Shown here one piece after another: positions 43,852 to 53,469 of a stretch of 64,000 nucleotides of DNA. The position numbers were made by a program, and so were the translations under genes. The notes under the pieces were generated by a model. It was given only the letters and a program-made list of their open reading frames with translations, did no database searches and was not told the DNA's origin. The stretch's first letter is position 1; each line of letters opens with the position of its first letter. The DNA comes from Mucispirillum schaedleri. GTDB taxonomy: Bacteria > Chrysiogenota > Deferribacteres > Deferribacterales > Mucispirillaceae. The DNA is taken from assembly GCA_949287985.1 (NCBI GenBank), contig CASEIN010000065.1, forward strand, positions 1 to 64,000, given 5' to 3'.

Positions 43852-45393
43852 TTATAAAAATGCTGTTGCCACTAAACCTGTAGCAGTCATTATAACTGCA
43901 TATGGGAAAGCAAGTTTCATCATTTCAAAATATGAAAGCCTAATTAGTGGAGCAAGTGATGATGTAAGTAAGAATAAAAATGCTGCCTGTCCGTTAGGTG
44001 TTGCAACTGATGGGATATTTGTTCCCATGTTAATAGATACTGCAATATTATAATACTGCTGGCGAGTAGCTTCATCTAAAGCTGCCACAGCTTGTGCTAC
44101 CTGCTCTGCAGTTTTAGCACCATCACCTAAAAAGTGAGCTTTTACATTACTCATATAAACTGTTGCTACAAATACATTATCACTAATAGCTGATAATATA
44201 CCGTTTGCTGCAAAAAATGCTATAAGCTGTTTGCTGCCTTCCATATTTAAAACGTAATCAATAATAGGTTTAAAAAGTGCTAAATCTTGAATAACACCAA
44301 CAATAGCAAAAAATACTACAAGTAATGCTGTAAAAGGTAACGCTTCAGTAAAAGCATGACCAAAATGGTGTTCATCTGTAACGCCGTTAAATGCAGTTAA
44401 TAATATAATAATCATTAAGCCTATAAACCCAACTTCTGCAATATGAAAAGCTAAAGAAACAATTAAAATTATACCTACTACTGCCTGAATAATATATTTC
44501 ATTTTAGCATTTTTAGTTAATTTTGCAGCATTTTCTTTAACATCATTTTCTAAAACCTGCCTAACTGCATCAGGAAGTTTATATCCATAACCTAAAAGAT
44601 GAGTAACTTCTACTAATATAACAGTAATAAGCCCTGCAAAAAATACAGGAACAGATACAGTAGCACAATGTTGGAAAAATTCCACAAAGTTCCAGCCAGC
44701 AGCTGCTGCAATAATCAAGTTTTGTGGTTCGCCAACTTGAGTCATAGCACCACCTAAAGCCGTTCCCACTGCACCATGCATCATAAGGTTTCTTAAAAAT
44801 CCTCTAAATTCATCTAAATCTTTTTTATGGGCTTCATCAATTTTGCTGTCATCTGATAATGCTGCTGCACTATTATTTGATGAATACCTGTGGTATATAC
44901 CATAAAAACCGTAAGCCACTGCAATAATAACGGCAGTAACTGTTAATGCATCTAAAAAGGCAGATAAAAATGCACCTAAAAATGAAAATATTAATGATAA
45001 TGCAAGTTTAGATTTTACTTTTACTAATAACCTTGAAAAAATAAAAAGTAAAAAATCCTTCATGAAGTAGATGCCTGCAACCATAAATATTAAAAGTAAT
45101 AAAACACTTAAATTTACTTCCACTTCATGAAGCAGAGTTTTTGGAGAAGTCATGCCTAAAAGTAACGCTTCAATAGCCAGTAAACCACCAGACGGTAACG
45201 GATAGCATTTTAAAGCCAAAGCTAAAGTGTATATAAATTCAGCAATTAACACCCAACCTGCAATAGTTTTGCTTACAAATAAGAAAAGAATAGGGTTAAT
45301 AATTAAAAAAGCAAGTATGGAAAGCTTATACCATACAGGCGTATTACCTAAAAAATTCTTAACAAATGATGCACCGTAGCCCATTTCTTTCAT
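43852..45393 (-). CDS. nhaB: Na+/H+ antiporter NhaB
   Basis: A 513-residue inner-membrane sodium/proton antiporter with about twelve membrane segments. It opens with the NhaB-typical [22 protein letters not shown], has [18 protein letters not shown] with the essential acidic residue, and [16 protein letters not shown] plus a late [18 protein letters not shown] of the ion transporter superfamily. Normal length for NhaB. It helps keep sodium out and may contribute to use of a sodium gradient. Confidence 0.92.
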   Translation of the reverse strand: MKEMGYGASFVKNFLGNTPVWYKLSILAFLIINPILFLFVSKTIAGWVLIAEFIYTLALALKCYPLPSGGLLAIEALLLGMTSPKTLLHEVEVNLSVLLLLIFMVAGIYFMKDFLLFIFSRLLVKVKSKLALSLIFSFLGAFLSAFLDALTVTAVIIAVAYGFYGIYHRYSSNNSAAALSDDSKIDEAHKKDLDEFRGFLRNLMMHGAVGTALGGAMTQVGEPQNLIIAAAAGWNFVEFFQHCATVSVPVFFAGLITVILVEVTHLLGYGYKLPDAVRQVLENDVKENAAKLTKNAKMKYIIQAVVGIILIVSLAFHIAEVGFIGLMIIILLTAFNGVTDEHHFGHAFTEALPFTALLVVFFAIVGVIQDLALFKPIIDYVLNMEGSKQLIAFFAANGILSAISDNVFVATVYMSNVKAHFLGDGAKTAEQVAQAVAALDEATRQQYYNIAVSINMGTNIPSVATPNGQAAFLFLLTSSLAPLIRLSYFEMMKLAFPYAVIMTATGLVATAFL

Positions 45394-45489
45394 AATTTCC
45401 TCCTAGAAATTTATATTTATAATTCATTTTAAAAAAATTTTGTTACTAAATATTTATAATATTACCTATAACGATATAACTTATACACA

Positions 45490-46260
45490 TTATATATGGT
45501 AAACTTTACTTTTTTTCTGCCTTAAAACTGATGTTTCCACATTAAACATATTTAAAGAAGCATCAGCATATTTTTCCAAAATATTATAGTCGTTATTATT
45601 TTCAGAAACATGGCCTAAAAAGCAGCGTTTAAGATTATTTCTGCTAAGCTCCCCTAAAAGATAAAATGCATCTTTGTTGGAAAGATGACCTTCTTTAGAA
45701 AGTATACGCCTTTTTAAATATTCTGGATATTTCTTATTTTTTTTAAGCAGCTCTTCTTCGTAATTAGATTCTACCATAAGCACGTTACTATCTTCTATGG
45801 ATTTATAGATTTCATCAGTAATAACACCAAAATCTGTAGCAATAGAAAGTATTTTACTGCCAAAATCAAACTTAAATCCAAAAGGCTGCACTGCATCATG
45901 GATAGTGTTGAAAGGCATAACGGTAAAATCTGCAAATTCATAAGTAATATTAGCATCTATCGTAAAAATAATATCAGGTGATACACCTTTTTCTATTAGG
46001 GAATAGGCTGTGCCTTTTGATGTATACACCTTAGGGCTGAAACATGAAATAAGTGGCAAAATACCAGAAATATGGTCGGTATGTTCATGAGTAATAAATA
46101 AACTAACCTGCCTGCCTTTTTCTGCTGCCTTGCTGCCCAATGCTTTTTTAATAGATGTTAATGTTGCTCCTGCATCTACAAATATAAAATGTCCGTTATT
46201 ATCTATAAAATAGCAGTTACCAGAACTGCCTGAAGCTATTACGTTAAAATTCATTTCCAT
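45490..46260 (-). CDS. MBL-fold hydrolase, WalJ/YycJ-like
   Basis: A 256-residue metallo-beta-lactamase-fold protein resembling YycJ/WalJ. ASGSSGNCYF near residue 8, the metal motif THEHTDH (about 57-63), and a late GHLSN-KDA and FLGHVSENNND. WalJ proteins act as nuclease-like factors in DNA repair and cell-wall signalling; here there is no walKR neighbour. ATGs lie at 46260 and 46254, and no clear ribosome site decides between them. Confidence 0.82.
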   Translation of the reverse strand: MEMNFNVIASGSSGNCYFIDNNGHFIFVDAGATLTSIKKALGSKAAEKGRQVSLFITHEHTDHISGILPLISCFSPKVYTSKGTAYSLIEKGVSPDIIFTIDANITYEFADFTVMPFNTIHDAVQPFGFKFDFGSKILSIATDFGVITDEIYKSIEDSNVLMVESNYEEELLKKNKKYPEYLKRRILSKEGHLSNKDAFYLLGELSRNNLKRCFLGHVSENNNDYNILEKYADASLNMFNVETSVLRQKKSKVYHI

Positions 46261-46521
46261 ATAATATTGTATATTGAACTAAAATACAAGGATTTTCGGT
46301 ATACACATATATTTTTTATAAAAAATCTTCTAGATTGGTTATTATAAAGCATTATATTTATAAATATATAATGTGGTAAATTCTAAAAACGATTGCAAAA
46401 AAATATAAAAAAATCAGATTTTAAAAAATGTATTTTTGCTGTAGATTATATATTTTTTTATTGATAAAAGTAATTATTTCTATAATATAGCTTAATATAA
46501 ATAAAGTATGAGGTAATGAAT

Positions 46522-46950
46522 ATGACTGAAGAATTACAGCGTATCAAAGAATATCATGCAGAGCATAGTGAATTTGCAAAAGCCATGAATATTAAAATAT
46601 TAGAGCTTGATAAAGGCTATGCAAAAACTGTTATGGAGCTTAAAACTCAGCATAGGAATAGTATGGGTATAACTCATGGTGGTGCAATTTTTGCAATAGT
46701 AGATACTACATTAGGTGTAGCAACAACAGCTTACGGCACATTTGCAGTAACAGCAGCAGCAAATATTTCATATATTAAGCCAGGCACAAAAGGTCCATTA
46801 ATAGCAGAAGCAAGAGAGCTTTCAAAAACAAGAAAATTAGGCACATACCAAGTAAAAGTTTTTGACGGTGACCACAGCTTAATAGCTATTGCTCAAGCTA
46901 CAATGTATAGAAAAGATAAACCTTACCCACCAGTTGAAGAAGATAAATAA
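46522..46950 (+). CDS. PaaI-type thioesterase (hotdog fold)
   Basis: A 142-residue acyl-CoA thioesterase-like protein. NSMGITHGGAIFAIVDTTLG is the PaaI signature with the catalytic Asp, and VTAAANISYIKPG gives the second strand pair. Such enzymes release blocked or aberrant acyl-CoA. GAGG precedes both possible ATGs (46516, 46522); the second has better spacing. It is transcribed just ahead of the tRNA genes but these have their own promoter. Confidence 0.87.
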   Translation: MTEELQRIKEYHAEHSEFAKAMNIKILELDKGYAKTVMELKTQHRNSMGITHGGAIFAIVDTTLGVATTAYGTFAVTAAANISYIKPGTKGPLIAEARELSKTRKLGTYQVKVFDGDHSLIAIAQATMYRKDKPYPPVEEDK

Positions 46951-46980
46951 TATATTTTTGAAAGAAAATAAAAAAATCTA

Positions 46981-47011
46981 TTGACAAATTATTATATATA
47001 GGGTATATAAT
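46981..47011 (+). promoter_or_regulatory. Strong promoter of the tRNA pair
   Basis: TTGACA (46981-46986), then TATATA (47004-47009, 17-base spacer) or TATAAT (47006-47011, 19-base spacer), just upstream of the first tRNA. Confidence 0.75.
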
Positions 47012-47024
47012 CTTTCCTTGATGA

Positions 47025-47098
47025 CGCGGGGTAGAGCAGCTTGGTAGCTCGTCGGGCTCATAACCCGGAGGCCGTCGGTTCAAATCCGGCCCCCGCAA
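47025..47098 (+). tRNA. Initiator tRNA-fMet (CAT)
   Basis: Folds as a tRNA: acceptor GCGGGG (26-31 of the 470xx series) with CCCCGC (47091-47096) leaving an unpaired C1-A72 pair typical of bacterial initiators; anticodon stem with three G-C pairs (GTCGGG / CCCGG), anticodon CAT, and T-arm GTTCAAAT. The 3' CCA is not encoded (CT follows). The unpaired first position and G-C-rich anticodon stem identify the initiator. Confidence 0.95.
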
Positions 47099-47106
47099 CT
47101 TTATAT

Positions 47107-47180
47107 GGCGGTTTAGCTCAGGTGGTTAGAGCATGCGGCTCATATCCGCAGTGTCCGGGGTTCAATTCCCTGAACCGCCA
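47107..47180 (+). tRNA. tRNA-Met elongator (CAT)
   Basis: Acceptor GGCGGTT (47107-47113) pairs with AACCGCC (47173-47179), discriminator A. Anticodon loop CTCATAT on a TGCGG/CCGCA stem gives CAT. It starts 8 bases after the initiator tRNA. CCA is not encoded. A CAT anticodon could also belong to tRNA-Ile2 (lysidine-modified); elongator Met is the likelier reading. Confidence 0.9.
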
Positions 47181-47499
47181 CTCTTTTTTCTTTTCAATAT
47201 CTTCATATTAAAGCATATAATTATTATTTTATTTGGCAGATTATATAATCTTAAAAATTATATAGTCATGAAAATTATATCTGGAACTACATCTTGTTTC
47301 CATTTTATATATCATATTATTTTTAACACTTGTAAACTATATTTTATATTATATGCATTCAATTTATATGTTTTATACAAAAAAATAATAAATATTTTAT
47401 TTTTTTAAATATATTTATTATATTTTTTATGTTTTACTTGTTTTATCATTATTTTTTTTATATAATAGTAATCGTTATCAATTTATTATGAGGTGTTAT
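47181..47499. other. AT-rich gap between the tRNAs and the ferric reductase gene
   Basis: 319 bases, no supported gene. The last 60 bases hold a predicted promoter and a Fur-like box. Confidence 0.55.
47438..47480 (+). promoter_or_regulatory. Promoter with overlapping Fur-like box
   Basis: TTGTTT (47438-47443), 17-base spacer, TATAAT (47461-47466). Overlapping it, TAGTAATCGTTATCA (47466-47480) matches the Fur 7-1-7 consensus TGATAATnATTATCA at 11 of 14 positions. It precedes an iron-reductase-type gene, so iron-responsive repression is plausible. Confidence 0.6.
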
Positions 47500-48819
47500 A
47501 TGAAAAACCATATTAAATGGACTATTGTTTTTCTACTTTTAGGCATTATTGCATACTTGTTTTCTCCAAGTATTAAAAGGCTTTTAGCAGCAGATAGCTA
47601 TCTTTCTGCACGTATTGCTTTAATGTATCTTTCAGGTACATTAGGAACAATTTTAATGTCTGCAGCAGTTATTATTTCAGCTCGTTTTTCTTTTGTAAAC
47701 AAGTTTTTTGGTGGGCTTGATAAGGCATATGAAGTTCATAAAGCAACAGCAGCTTTAGGGTTTGCATTTGGTTTAATTCACTTTCTTATGTCGTTTTCCA
47801 ATAGAATGTTTATAAAATTTGGTGTTATTCCTGAACCTGCCCATTCCAATAACCCATTAACTGGTTTTATTCTTTCACTTTATAATGCAGGCTATGCATT
47901 TTTAGAACCAGCGTTTATTGTGCTGATTATAATAGTTTTTATTGCCTTATTCCGTATGATACCATACCACATTTTTAAATATACCCATAAAATTATACCT
48001 ATAATTTATTTACAAATTGCACTTCATGCTTTTACTGTTCCATTTCGTGGAGGCTGGGTTGAAACTATTGGTGGCTACATTTTACAAGGCATGGTGCTTT
48101 TTGGAACAGTTGGTGCTATTATTACTTTATTTCAGCTTACTGGCTTCAAACATACATATAAAGGCACTATCAGTAAAAAAGATAAACCATCATCAGATAT
48201 TATCCACTTAAAAATTAAGCTTAATAATGCAGATAATTTTAAATTAGATGCAGGTCAGTTCGTATTTTTAAAATTTGAAAAATCTTTTGAGGCTCACCCA
48301 TTTAGTGTAGCATCATATGATACATCATCTAAAGAATTAGAATTCTATATTAAAGAATGTGGGGATTTTACAAATAAATTATACGAAAGCATAAGTGAAA
48401 ATTCTCAGGTGAAGGTAGAAGGTCCATATGGAGAATTTAACTTTAAAGAAGAAGGCAAAAATCAAGTATGGGTTGCAGGTGGCATTGGTATTACACCATT
48501 TTTAGCAAAATTAAAAGAATTAGCTAATAATAAACCATCACATACAATTGATTTAATATACAGCAAAATAGGTGATACACCTTTTGATAGTATGCTGCAG
48601 GAAATGTGTGCAAAAGCAAATGTAAATCTTCATATGGTAGATACTAATAAAGATGGCTTACTTACATATGAACAAATAAAATCTATTACACCAAATATTT
48701 TATCTTCATCTATTTGGTTTTGTGGCCCTGTTGGTTTTAGAAATGTTGTGCATAAAGGCTTAAAACAGGATAATATAAATATGTTATCATTCCATTTCGA
48801 TAATTTTAGCTTTAGATAA
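47500..48819 (+). CDS. Ferric-reductase-like transmembrane flavoprotein
   Basis: A 439-residue protein with about six membrane segments (ferric-reductase-like domain, about 1-210) followed by an FAD-binding domain with HPFSVAS and an NAD(P)-binding domain with AGGIGITPF and a final WFCGPVGF. Paired histidines in the membrane part (HKATAALGFAFGLIHF, YTHKI, IALHAF) can bind two haems. Such proteins move electrons from NAD(P)H across the membrane to ferric iron or other acceptors. A Fur-like box in its promoter supports iron metabolism. ATG at 47500 after GAGG; the ATG at 47488 overlaps the ribosome site. Confidence 0.85.
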   Translation: MKNHIKWTIVFLLLGIIAYLFSPSIKRLLAADSYLSARIALMYLSGTLGTILMSAAVIISARFSFVNKFFGGLDKAYEVHKATAALGFAFGLIHFLMSFSNRMFIKFGVIPEPAHSNNPLTGFILSLYNAGYAFLEPAFIVLIIIVFIALFRMIPYHIFKYTHKIIPIIYLQIALHAFTVPFRGGWVETIGGYILQGMVLFGTVGAIITLFQLTGFKHTYKGTISKKDKPSSDIIHLKIKLNNADNFKLDAGQFVFLKFEKSFEAHPFSVASYDTSSKELEFYIKECGDFTNKLYESISENSQVKVEGPYGEFNFKEEGKNQVWVAGGIGITPFLAKLKELANNKPSHTIDLIYSKIGDTPFDSMLQEMCAKANVNLHMVDTNKDGLLTYEQIKSITPNILSSSIWFCGPVGFRNVVHKGLKQDNINMLSFHFDNFSFR

Positions 48820-48827
48820 ATAGCAAT

Positions 48828-48860
48828 ATAACCATAGCAGAATTAATCTGCTATGGTTAT
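48828..48860 (+). terminator. Hairpin after the ferric reductase gene
   Basis: ATAACCATAGCAGA (48828-48841) and TCTGCTATGGTTAT (48847-48860) pair perfectly over 14 bp with a 5-base loop. The following T-run is weak. Confidence 0.6.
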
Positions 48861-49220
48861 AATCTTATAAAAATATATTCTCATCAAGCATTACACTAAA
48901 ATCATTACAATGCTTATTTAACTAACCTTCACTATAAACCCACCTGCTTATTACTGGCTGTATAAAATACTGCTTATACTTATAACTTAAAAATTATTTT
49001 AATAAGTTTTATATGGTAACTAATATTATTTTTCATAATACTTAATTATATTTGTATGGCATAATACTTGCTAATATTTAAATTACTCAATAAAAAAACT
49101 AAATTAATATTGTAAAATGTGTAAAAATTATAAATTTTTAAGCCATATTTTTGTGCTTAAAAAAACAGCAGCTAATTAAAATAATGCTATATTGGGCAAA
49201 ATGAAAGTTTTATAAAAAAG

Positions 49221-49395
49221 TTTTCCACACCTTTTAAGGAAAAATTTTTTAAAAAAAATACTTGACATGCTAAAAGCCAGTATATACAAGAAAACTTTAT
49301 AAATTATTGATATATAAAGATAAAAAATATAAGTCTTTATTTATCAATACTTTTAAGGCTTTTTTATAAAAGAAGTTTTCCACAAGTTTTCCACA
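49221..49395 (+). promoter_or_regulatory. Three-box DnaA-box-like array, copy A
   Basis: Three identical TTTTCCACA boxes, fitting TTWTNCACA: 49221-49229, 49376-49384 and 49387-49395. The last two are 11 bp apart; the first lies 146 bases before them. The same arrangement recurs, inverted, at 58213-58386. Confidence 0.55.
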
Positions 49396-49517
49396 TATGA
49401 AAGTGGCATGGAAATTTATAACTGATAGTTATTCATTAGGTTTTAGATATAAATCTTTAATAATGAATATAAAATATACTGTTGCAATTTATTTAAAATA
49501 ATATATATTGACATAAT

Positions 49518-49754
49518 ATGGTAAAAGTAAGAGAATATAAAACTAGACGCCTTGCTGATGAGGCATCATCATATTTAATGTCAAAAGGCATACCTGCAGT
49601 TATAAAAGGGTATGTTGCTGTGCCAAAGGGGCTTGAGCACTTTAAACAGGATAAAGTTGAGCTTATGGTTCCTGAGCATCTTTATAACAAGAGTATTGAG
49701 TATTTATCTGAACTTGAGCGTAAAGTAGATAACAAGAAAAAAGAAAAGGAGTAA
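49518..49754 (+). CDS. DUF2007-like small protein
   Basis: A 78-residue cytoplasmic protein resembling DUF2007 (putative signal-transducing protein): REYKTRRLADEASSYLMSKGIPAVI, then VELMVPEHLYNKSIEYLSEL, ending in a Lys/Glu tail. The family has a ferredoxin-like fold and no known reaction. Its GTG-started neighbour begins 3 bases later, so they are probably co-expressed. No strong ribosome site precedes the ATG. Confidence 0.7.
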   Translation: MVKVREYKTRRLADEASSYLMSKGIPAVIKGYVAVPKGLEHFKQDKVELMVPEHLYNKSIEYLSELERKVDNKKKEKE

Positions 49755-49757
49755 ATC

Positions 49758-51014
49758 GTGAGAAAAAAACTGTTATTAATCCTTGTTACTATTGTTGTCT
49801 CTATTTTGAGCGTATCTTGTGCAAGCACTTCAAAAGTAGCTAAACACAAGTATTCTCCATATTATTTTTACACTAACACAAATGATTTTATGTTTGAAAT
49901 GAGCAGGTATGAGCTTAGTAAATATATAACTTTTGATAAACTTGGTTATCGTGGTTCTTATCTTGATAAAAAAAGAATGACGAAAGAAGATATGGAAGAA
50001 ATAAGGGATAATAGAAATGTTAAAGCAATTCCCTCTGTTGTAGTTCCTCAGGTTGGTTTTACAACAGAAAGTATAAATATGAAGTTATACCCTACTCACC
50101 ATACTATACACAGGGGCAATGAAAAGTTTGATTCAAACCAGTATACAAGAATGAGTGCTTTTTTACCTGTATTTATTATGCATACATCTAAAGACGGCGA
50201 ATTTTACTATGTTATGACAGAGTTTATGCGTGGCTGGGTGCCTGTGGATAAAATAAAAATCTATTCCCAAGTTGCATTCTCTGGTATCCAGCAAATGCCT
50301 TTTATACGTGTTATAAAAGACAATACTACAATTGGTGGTGTAAAATATGGCATTGGCGATAAAGTGCCACTTTTAAGTTATGATAATAATGAAGCATTAG
50401 TATTATCACCACAGGGCACATATGCAAAAGCGAAGTTAGACGGCTCTTTTGTTATTGGTAATGCAAAATACGATGAAAAATTAATGAAAGAAATGGCAGA
50501 AAGTCAGCTTAATAACCCTTATGACTGGGGTGGCAAGGCTGGTTATAGAGATTGTTCTGCATATGTTAGAGATTTATGGCGAGTGTTTGGGGCAGATATT
50601 CCAAGAAGCTCTGGATTACAAAAATTAGTTGGTAAAAAGTTAATAGATAAGCCAAAATCAGAAAAAGAGTTTTATACTGTTTTAAAAAATGCAAAACCAT
50701 ACAGGACACTTATATTTTTCAAAGGCCATGTAATAATGTATGGTGGTATGGAAGATGGTGATTATATAATATACCATGCAGTAAATACCCTTAAAAATGA
50801 TAAAGGTAAAAAGATAAAATTAGCAAAGGTGGCTAAAAATAAACTAAAAGAAGAACAGTTTGTAAAAATTTGGAAAAGGGTAATAAGGGTATCAGAGATT
50901 TCACCTTTAATATCACCAGAACTTCCAAAAGAACCAGAGCTTATTGAGATAACAAATATTATGGATAAAATCTCCAAATTTGGTGGCAAACACGTAGTGG
51001 CAGATAATAAGTAA
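49758..51014 (+). CDS. NlpC/P60 peptidoglycan endopeptidase lipoprotein with SH3 domains
   Basis: A 418-residue lipoprotein (SVSC, Cys21). Residues about 95-235 hold two SH3-like domains (FMRGWVPVDKI), followed by an NlpC/P60 papain-like domain with catalytic Cys266 (GYRDCSAYVRD), His324 (KGHVIMY) and a third polar residue His340. This is the SH3-SH3-NlpC layout of envelope cell-wall hydrolases that cut stem peptides. The start codon is GTG (49758) with AGGAG six bases before. Outer- or inner-membrane anchoring cannot be told apart for certain; residue +2 is Ala, not Asp. Confidence 0.88.
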   Translation: MRKKLLLILVTIVVSILSVSCASTSKVAKHKYSPYYFYTNTNDFMFEMSRYELSKYITFDKLGYRGSYLDKKRMTKEDMEEIRDNRNVKAIPSVVVPQVGFTTESINMKLYPTHHTIHRGNEKFDSNQYTRMSAFLPVFIMHTSKDGEFYYVMTEFMRGWVPVDKIKIYSQVAFSGIQQMPFIRVIKDNTTIGGVKYGIGDKVPLLSYDNNEALVLSPQGTYAKAKLDGSFVIGNAKYDEKLMKEMAESQLNNPYDWGGKAGYRDCSAYVRDLWRVFGADIPRSSGLQKLVGKKLIDKPKSEKEFYTVLKNAKPYRTLIFFKGHVIMYGGMEDGDYIIYHAVNTLKNDKGKKIKLAKVAKNKLKEEQFVKIWKRVIRVSEISPLISPELPKEPELIEITNIMDKISKFGGKHVVADNK

Positions 51015-51022
51015 TATATTTG

Positions 51023-51961
51023 CTACAATGTATAATAAGTATCATCATTATAAAATGAAGCTTTGATTATATTTTTTTCTATTAATATATTTAAAGCTTC
51101 ATTTATTTCGTTTTCACTTTTTCCAAAAACACAAGACATATCCTGCAGTGTGCATGGTCGCATTTTTAAAAGGGACGGTATTAATTCATCTAAATTAAGT
51201 GTGGCAGATGTTTTATAAAGGGATACAAACCCACCAGTAACTTCTGCATTTATGTTATTATTTTTTAATAGATTAGCAGTGGCAAGTAAAAATTCATCAT
51301 CAACTTTTTCAATATTTTTATATGCTGGTGGCCTGTGTATTGTGCCAAGCTGCACTTTTTCTGCTTTAATATTTTTAAGCACATTAATTAATTTTTCTAT
51401 GCTTTTTTTATCATCATTTACACCTTTACAAAAAAGCACTTCCACAAAAAGCCTGCCCTTATATTCATGGGAAAATTTTTCTAAAGATGATATTATATTT
51501 TCAATATTTATATTTTTATCAGGCAGGTTTATTTTATTAAAAGAATTGCTGTCTACACTGTCTAAACTAGGCACAACAATATCAAATAAAAGTAACGTAT
51601 TATAAACACTTTCTATATGCAAAGTAGTAGTATTTGTTAAAATAGCAACTGGTTTATTTGTAATATTTTTTATGCCTTTTAATATTGTATCAAGTTCAGA
51701 ATTTAATGTAGGCTCACCTGCTCCAGTTATTGTAATAACATCACAAAGTTCATTAAATTTATCATAATTTTTACTAAATTCATCTAATATATCAGCTGCT
51801 TTTATATATGGTTTTATCTGCATTGTAGTTGCTTTTGTTTTACCTACTTCACAATATAAACAGTCTAAAGAACATATTTTAGATGGCACAACATTTATAC
51901 CTAATGACCTGCCAAGCCTTCTTGAAGGTGCTGGTCCAAATATATATTTTAACTCACTCAT
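51023..51961 (-). CDS. Radical SAM protein (COG0731-like)
   Basis: A 312-residue radical SAM enzyme. The opening YIFGPAPSRRLGRSLGIN is typical of the COG0731 wybutosine-synthase-like group, with the cluster cysteines in CSLDCLYC (30, 34, 37) and TITGAGEPTLN as the AdoMet GGE-type motif. A C-terminal winged-helix-like extension (about 245-312) is added. In bacteria these enzymes have no agreed substrate. It lies opposite to its neighbours and is probably a single-gene unit. Confidence 0.85.
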   Translation of the reverse strand: MSELKYIFGPAPSRRLGRSLGINVVPSKICSLDCLYCEVGKTKATTMQIKPYIKAADILDEFSKNYDKFNELCDVITITGAGEPTLNSELDTILKGIKNITNKPVAILTNTTTLHIESVYNTLLLFDIVVPSLDSVDSNSFNKINLPDKNINIENIISSLEKFSHEYKGRLFVEVLFCKGVNDDKKSIEKLINVLKNIKAEKVQLGTIHRPPAYKNIEKVDDEFLLATANLLKNNNINAEVTGGFVSLYKTSATLNLDELIPSLLKMRPCTLQDMSCVFGKSENEINEALNILIEKNIIKASFYNDDTYYTL

Positions 51962-52049
51962 ACATCACCTTTTTATGTATAATATATAAAATATTATTTA
52001 TTGCAATATAATTATAGCTGTATTATATTTAAAAATCTTGGAGGGTGTT

Positions 52050-52556
52050 ATGAAAAATATAACAGCTACATTTATAATATTATTATTTTTAAGCTTTAAT
52101 AATGTTTATGCAGAAGATATCCTTCAAGATATGTATGGCAAATGGTTAAGATTAAGTGAAGAAAAAGATGGTAAAAACTGCAAAAAATTAACTGTTGATG
52201 GCAAAACAAAATGTTATTCCATACATCAAAGCTTATCAGAATTTGATGATGTAGGACCAGATTATGTATGGTTAAATGAAGATGAAAACTTTTTTGAATA
52301 CAGAATTGCAGAAGCAGATTTTGCTGAAACTACAAAACCAATAGAATATAAAAGAAAAAATGGTAAACACTACTTTCTTGTAGATGGTGAAACAATATAT
52401 GGCAGACCTTATGAAACATATTATCAAATAAAGCAAATAGATAATAACTATATATATTTCATTACTCAAATTAATCCTTTTGGCGAGCCAGTGGAATTAT
52501 ATATTAGAGAAGAACTGGCAGATAAGTTAAAAATCCCTGTAATAACAATAGAGTAA
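52050..52556 (+). CDS. Secreted protein of unknown function
   Basis: A 168-residue protein with a signal peptide (about 1-21, ending NNVYAED). I do not recognise the rest; it has a pair of cysteines (NCKKL, KCYSIH) that may form a disulphide, and alternating strands with a run of aromatic residues (PDYVWLNEDENFFEYR). The fold suggests a small beta-rich, lipocalin-like periplasmic protein. The ATG at 52050 follows GGAGG; the in-frame TTG before it overlaps the ribosome site. Confidence 0.65.
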   Translation: MKNITATFIILLFLSFNNVYAEDILQDMYGKWLRLSEEKDGKNCKKLTVDGKTKCYSIHQSLSEFDDVGPDYVWLNEDENFFEYRIAEADFAETTKPIEYKRKNGKHYFLVDGETIYGRPYETYYQIKQIDNNYIYFITQINPFGEPVELYIREELADKLKIPVITIE

Positions 52557-52755
52557 TCAAGCTGTTAAAATATATAAACTATTGTAGTAATTAACAGGTA
52601 ATGTTTATAATTTAAAATAAAATATTTATTATACAGACCATATTAAAGATTACTCTGCAAGACTTGCAAAAAAATATATTTTTTTTAAAATCTTTAAAAA
52701 AATTTATTTTAAAATTTCTTTTAAGTATTTTTTCTTCCTGCCGATTAGTGTTTTT

Positions 52756-53109
52756 ATGGAAAGCAAAGGTAAATTAATTGATAAAATACTTAGAGATTTT
52801 TTAACTAACGAAGCACAGGCAACTGATATGCGTATAATGTCCATACGCCATTTTTTGTCCACTTTAAATACAGCAGTAGATAAGTATTTAGAGGAAACAA
52901 GCGAAGAAAACAGTGAAAGAAAAAGGCTTGTGCTTATGCTTGATGATATGGCAGAAATTTACCGTCATGAAATATCAGAGCTTTTAGTACAAAGAGGTAA
53001 ACTGCAGCATTATATTGAAATATTTAATAAAGATAACCCAACATATGAAAAAAGAATAGTATCAAACACAAATAAAAACAGTATATATAACAGCAATATT
53101 ATAAATTAA
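52756..53109 (+). CDS. Small hypothetical protein, probably helical
   Basis: A 117-residue protein I do not recognise. It is charged and mostly helical (FLSTLNTAVDKYLEETSEE, LMLDDMAEIYRHEISELLV), with no signal or membrane segment. It ends two bases before the convergent HPt gene. No clear ribosome site precedes the ATG, so the start is uncertain; codon use is like its neighbours. Confidence 0.5.
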   Translation: MESKGKLIDKILRDFLTNEAQATDMRIMSIRHFLSTLNTAVDKYLEETSEENSERKRLVLMLDDMAEIYRHEISELLVQRGKLQHYIEIFNKDNPTYEKRIVSNTNKNSIYNSNIIN

Positions 53110-53469
53110 TTACATACCGTATTTAGATTTTTCAGCATTATACCAGTTTTCAATTAACTGTTTTTCTTTTACTAGTTTTTCAAATGTACCTGTATAGTCA
53201 AAATCTTTATCATGCCTGGCATGCTGTTCTAAATCTTCACATAATTTTCTAAAAGATTCAAAACCAAGATTAGCAGAAGAACCTTTTAATTTATGGCCAA
53301 CTTTATGGATTTGTGGTCTATCATTTTTAGAAACTGCTGCTTCAAGAGCAGGAAACTCATCTTCAACAGATTTTACAAATATACCAATTAAATTAAAAAC
53401 GATGGATTCATCAATACCACCACCAAGAAATTCTACTACTTTTTTAACATCATAATCTAACTTATCCAT
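53110..53469 (-). CDS. HPt (histidine phosphotransfer) domain protein
   Basis: A 119-residue stand-alone HPt domain. The phospho-accepting histidine is in VGHKLKGSSANLGFESF, the standard HPt signature (HxLKGxxxxxG). It relays phosphate between hybrid kinases and response regulators; a partner is not adjacent, although cheV and a sigma-54 pair lie elsewhere in the window. A good TATAAT lies at 53494-53499 inside the longer open frame, so an internal ATG (53481 or 53469) is likelier than the first ATG at 53529. Confidence 0.82.
   Translation of the reverse strand: MDKLDYDVKKVVEFLGGGIDESIVFNLIGIFVKSVEDEFPALEAAVSKNDRPQIHKVGHKLKGSSANLGFESFRKLCEDLEQHARHDKDFDYTGTFEKLVKEKQLIENWYNAEKSKYGM

Larger units (their letters stand above)
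48820..49517. other. 698-base intergenic region with DnaA-box-like array
   Basis: Holds the hairpin at 48828-48860, a possible minus-strand coding relic (48865-48993, one in-frame stop), the box array at 49221-49395, and within it a TTGACA (49263) that may be a promoter for the downstream genes. The rest is AT-rich. Confidence 0.55.

Noticed and set aside
46898-47098. Minus-strand open frame across the initiator tRNA
   Set aside because: It is the reverse complement of a clear tRNA gene (RGPDLNRRPPGYEPDELP is a well-known translated-tRNA artefact).
47133-47408. Plus-strand open frame starting inside the second tRNA
   Set aside because: Starts within tRNA sequence and continues into very AT-rich DNA with Phe/Ile/Tyr-only composition.
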